Positions 62,724 to 64,000 of a stretch of 64,000 nucleotides of DNA are shown here, one piece after another (the first letter of the stretch is position 1; each line of letters starts with the position of its first letter). Source of the DNA: Micromonospora chalcea (GTDB lineage: Bacteria; Actinomycetota; Actinomycetes; Mycobacteriales; Micromonosporaceae). The DNA lies in the NCBI RefSeq assembly GCF_002926165.1, contig NZ_MAGP01000132.1:62001-126000 (forward strand). The letters run 5' to 3'. The translations under genes were made by a program, and so were the position numbers. The notes below the pieces were generated by a model that worked only from the letters and a program-made list of their open reading frames with translations, was not told the DNA's origin and did not search any database.

Positions 62724-64000
62724 TCATCGCACGGTCACCTGCCGAGCGATGTGGTGCACGAGCGCCTCCAGCGGGGACTGTGCCGGTCGCTGGGCGCGGG
62801 CGGGCCGGTCGCTGCCGCCTGCGAGCCCGGCGTCGCGATGGCGGGCCGGCGTCGCACCGGGCCGTGGGCCGGGAGGCGCCGGCTCCGGCCGCGCCCCGGC
62901 GCCCGCCGGTTCCCGGGGTGGGGTCAGTCCGGTCTCGGCGAGGCAGCGCGCCCGGAGTTCCTCCACCGTGCCGCCCCGGTTGAAGCGGGGCAGGTCGCCT
63001 CGGCCGGCGGCGAGTTCCGCGCGCCGGGTCCGGGTGCGCTCGGCATCGACCCGGCCGTCGACCAGGACCACTCCGTAGCGCCGGGCGCCGTCGACGGTGA
63101 CCAGGCCCCGCTCGACGTCGTGGCGGACCTGCTCCGGGTCGCGCTCGAGCGGGTCGCCCCAACCGCCGCCGCCCCAGGTGACGAAGTGCAGCAGGTCGCC
63201 GGGGCGGACCGCGACGTGGTCACACTTGGCCGGGACCACCTGCCGGGAGCCGTCGGCGCGTTCCAGGATCTTCGTGCCGCGTTCGCCGGGCTCGCCGCCG
63301 AGCACGCCCCAGGGTTTGGTGAACCATCTGTCGTCGTGGATCGAGACCTCACCCGGTTCCAGGAACCGGTAGCCGACCCGGATGCCGTTGCCGCCCCGGT
63401 GCCTACCGATGCCCCCGGAGTCGGGGACCGTCTCGTAGGACTCGATACGCAGCGGGTAGTAGGCCTCCAGGTACTCGTTGGGCACGTTGGTGAACGAGGG
63501 CCACATGGAGTGCCCGTCGAACCCGTCACCGACCGGTCGGGCGGGCACACCGCCGAAACCGATCTGGTAGAGCTGGAACCACTTGCCGTGCCGATCCAGG
63601 CCGGAGTACATCAGGTGCGGGCTGGAGGAGAACCCGGCGGCGGCGAGGAAGTCCGGCTGGCACTGCCCCAGCAGTCCGGCGAGCACGTCGAAGAGCCGAC
63701 CCAGGGCGTGGGTACGACAGGAGACGGCCGCCGGGCGCCGGGGCTTGAGCAGGCTGCCCTCGGGGATGCGGACGTCGACCAGGGGGTAGAACCCGTCGTT
63801 GAAGAGGATCATCGGGTCCACGGCCATGATGGTGTAGACCCCGAAGAACATCCGTAGGACGTTCTCGTTGAGCAGGAAGTTGATCGACCCCTCGGCCTGC
63901 TCGCTGGTACCGGTGAAGTCCAGCACCACCCGGTCGCCCTCGCGCCACAGCGAGCAGCGGATGCGGAACGGTCCCTCGCCGCGTCCGTCGTCGTCGACGA
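62724..64000 (-). CDS. HyuB-type hydantoinase / oxoprolinase beta-like subunit (N-terminus cut)
   Basis: The frame runs off the right edge, so the N-terminus is missing. About 425 residues remain, including HyuB motifs: SINFLLNENVLRMFFGVYTI in part, DSGGIGRHRGGNGIRVGYRF, RWFTKPWGVLGGEPG and GGGGWGDPLERDPE. With HyuA, HyuB forms ATP-dependent hydantoinases, oxoprolinases and acetone carboxylase-like enzymes. After the domain, a roughly 60-residue Pro/Ala/Arg-rich linker ends in the amphipathic helix SPLEALVHHIARQVTVR, which looks like an encapsulation peptide. It is thus a likely cargo of the microcompartment. HyuA should lie upstream, outside the window. Confidence 0.9.
   Translation of the reverse strand, partial: VDDDGRGEGPFRIRCSLWREGDRVVLDFTGTSEQAEGSINFLLNENVLRMFFGVYTIMAVDPMILFNDGFYPLVDVRIPEGSLLKPRRPAAVSCRTHALGRLFDVLAGLLGQCQPDFLAAAGFSSSPHLMYSGLDRHGKWFQLYQIGFGGVPARPVGDGFDGHSMWPSFTNVPNEYLEAYYPLRIESYETVPDSGGIGRHRGGNGIRVGYRFLEPGEVSIHDDRWFTKPWGVLGGEPGERGTKILERADGSRQVVPAKCDHVAVRPGDLLHFVTWGGGGWGDPLERDPEQVRHDVERGLVTVDGARRYGVVLVDGRVDAERTRTRRAELAAGRGDLPRFNRGGTVEELRARCLAETGLTPPREPAGAGARPEPAPPGPRPGATPARHRDAGLAGGSDRPARAQRPAQSPLEALVHHIARQVTVR

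Overview
The window is GC-rich with G or C at almost every third codon position. It uses GTG starts freely, packs genes with ATGA/GTGA stop-start overlaps, and carries actinobacterial families throughout (AfsR-type regulator, T-box leader on ileS, WYL and XRE regulators, cox operon). It looks like chromosomal DNA of a filamentous actinomycete, probably a Micromonospora relative or a streptomycete; the genus is an inference. I saw no tRNA, rRNA, CRISPR array or intact mobile element.

Region 1 (1-10.8 kb) is part of a small, unusual natural-product-type cluster, cut at the left edge. It holds a SagB-like nitroreductase, a stand-alone adenylate-forming ligase, a free carrier protein and a flavin reductase. 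A coupled operon of a TPR-like protein, an amidohydrolase and a second SagB-type dehydrogenase follows. Between the two halves, in opposite orientation, lies an isoleucyl-tRNA synthetase gene with a clear Ile-specific T-box leader. It could be the housekeeping copy or a self-resistance copy.

Region 2 (10.9-20.5 kb) has a small membrane protein, an AadA-like nucleotidyltransferase, two ABC exporter pairs with FtsX-type permeases, a NarL-type two-component system and a FUSC-type membrane protein.

Region 3 (20.4-30.7 kb) is a form I aerobic CO dehydrogenase locus: coxM-S-L, an XdhC-YHS fusion, a MobA/MocA-like nucleotidyltransferase and coxD-G-E. A second xdhC diverges from coxM across a 17-bp perfect inverted repeat, and a LysR-type regulator converges on coxE. 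CoxL carries the form I AYACSFR loop. coxG appears frameshifted before its membrane anchor.

Region 4 (30.8-49.1 kb) is mixed: WYL regulator, alpha/beta hydrolase, FetB-like permease, DODA-type dioxygenase, MFS exporter, AfsR-like regulator, WrbA-like flavodoxin, a secreted SMP-30 and glucose/sorbosone dehydrogenase pair, a TPR-like protein, a second two-component system and a decayed XRE regulator.

Region 5 (49.1-64 kb, running off the right edge) is the most striking part. It is a bacterial microcompartment locus with two BMC-H proteins, a BMC-T, a BMC-P, a EutQ-like protein with a cysteine cluster and a SAM methyltransferase, together with a HyuB-type hydantoinase subunit, an alpha/beta hydrolase and an FAD oxidoreductase. 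HyuB ends in a Pro/Ala-rich linker and a short amphipathic helix that looks like an encapsulation peptide. A second operon holds a class III CoA-transferase, a carbamoylsarcosine-amidase-like cysteine hydrolase and a Dpp-type importer without a visible binding protein. An HMG-CoA-lyase-like gene and a GntR/FCD regulator lie beside it. The same palindrome (TTGTATACAA-like) occurs at the gntR/lyase divergence and in the CoA-transferase promoter, which ties these units into one regulon. No aldehyde or alcohol dehydrogenase is visible, so this does not look like a classical aldehyde metabolosome. Hydantoin or carbamoyl chemistry is the best guess.
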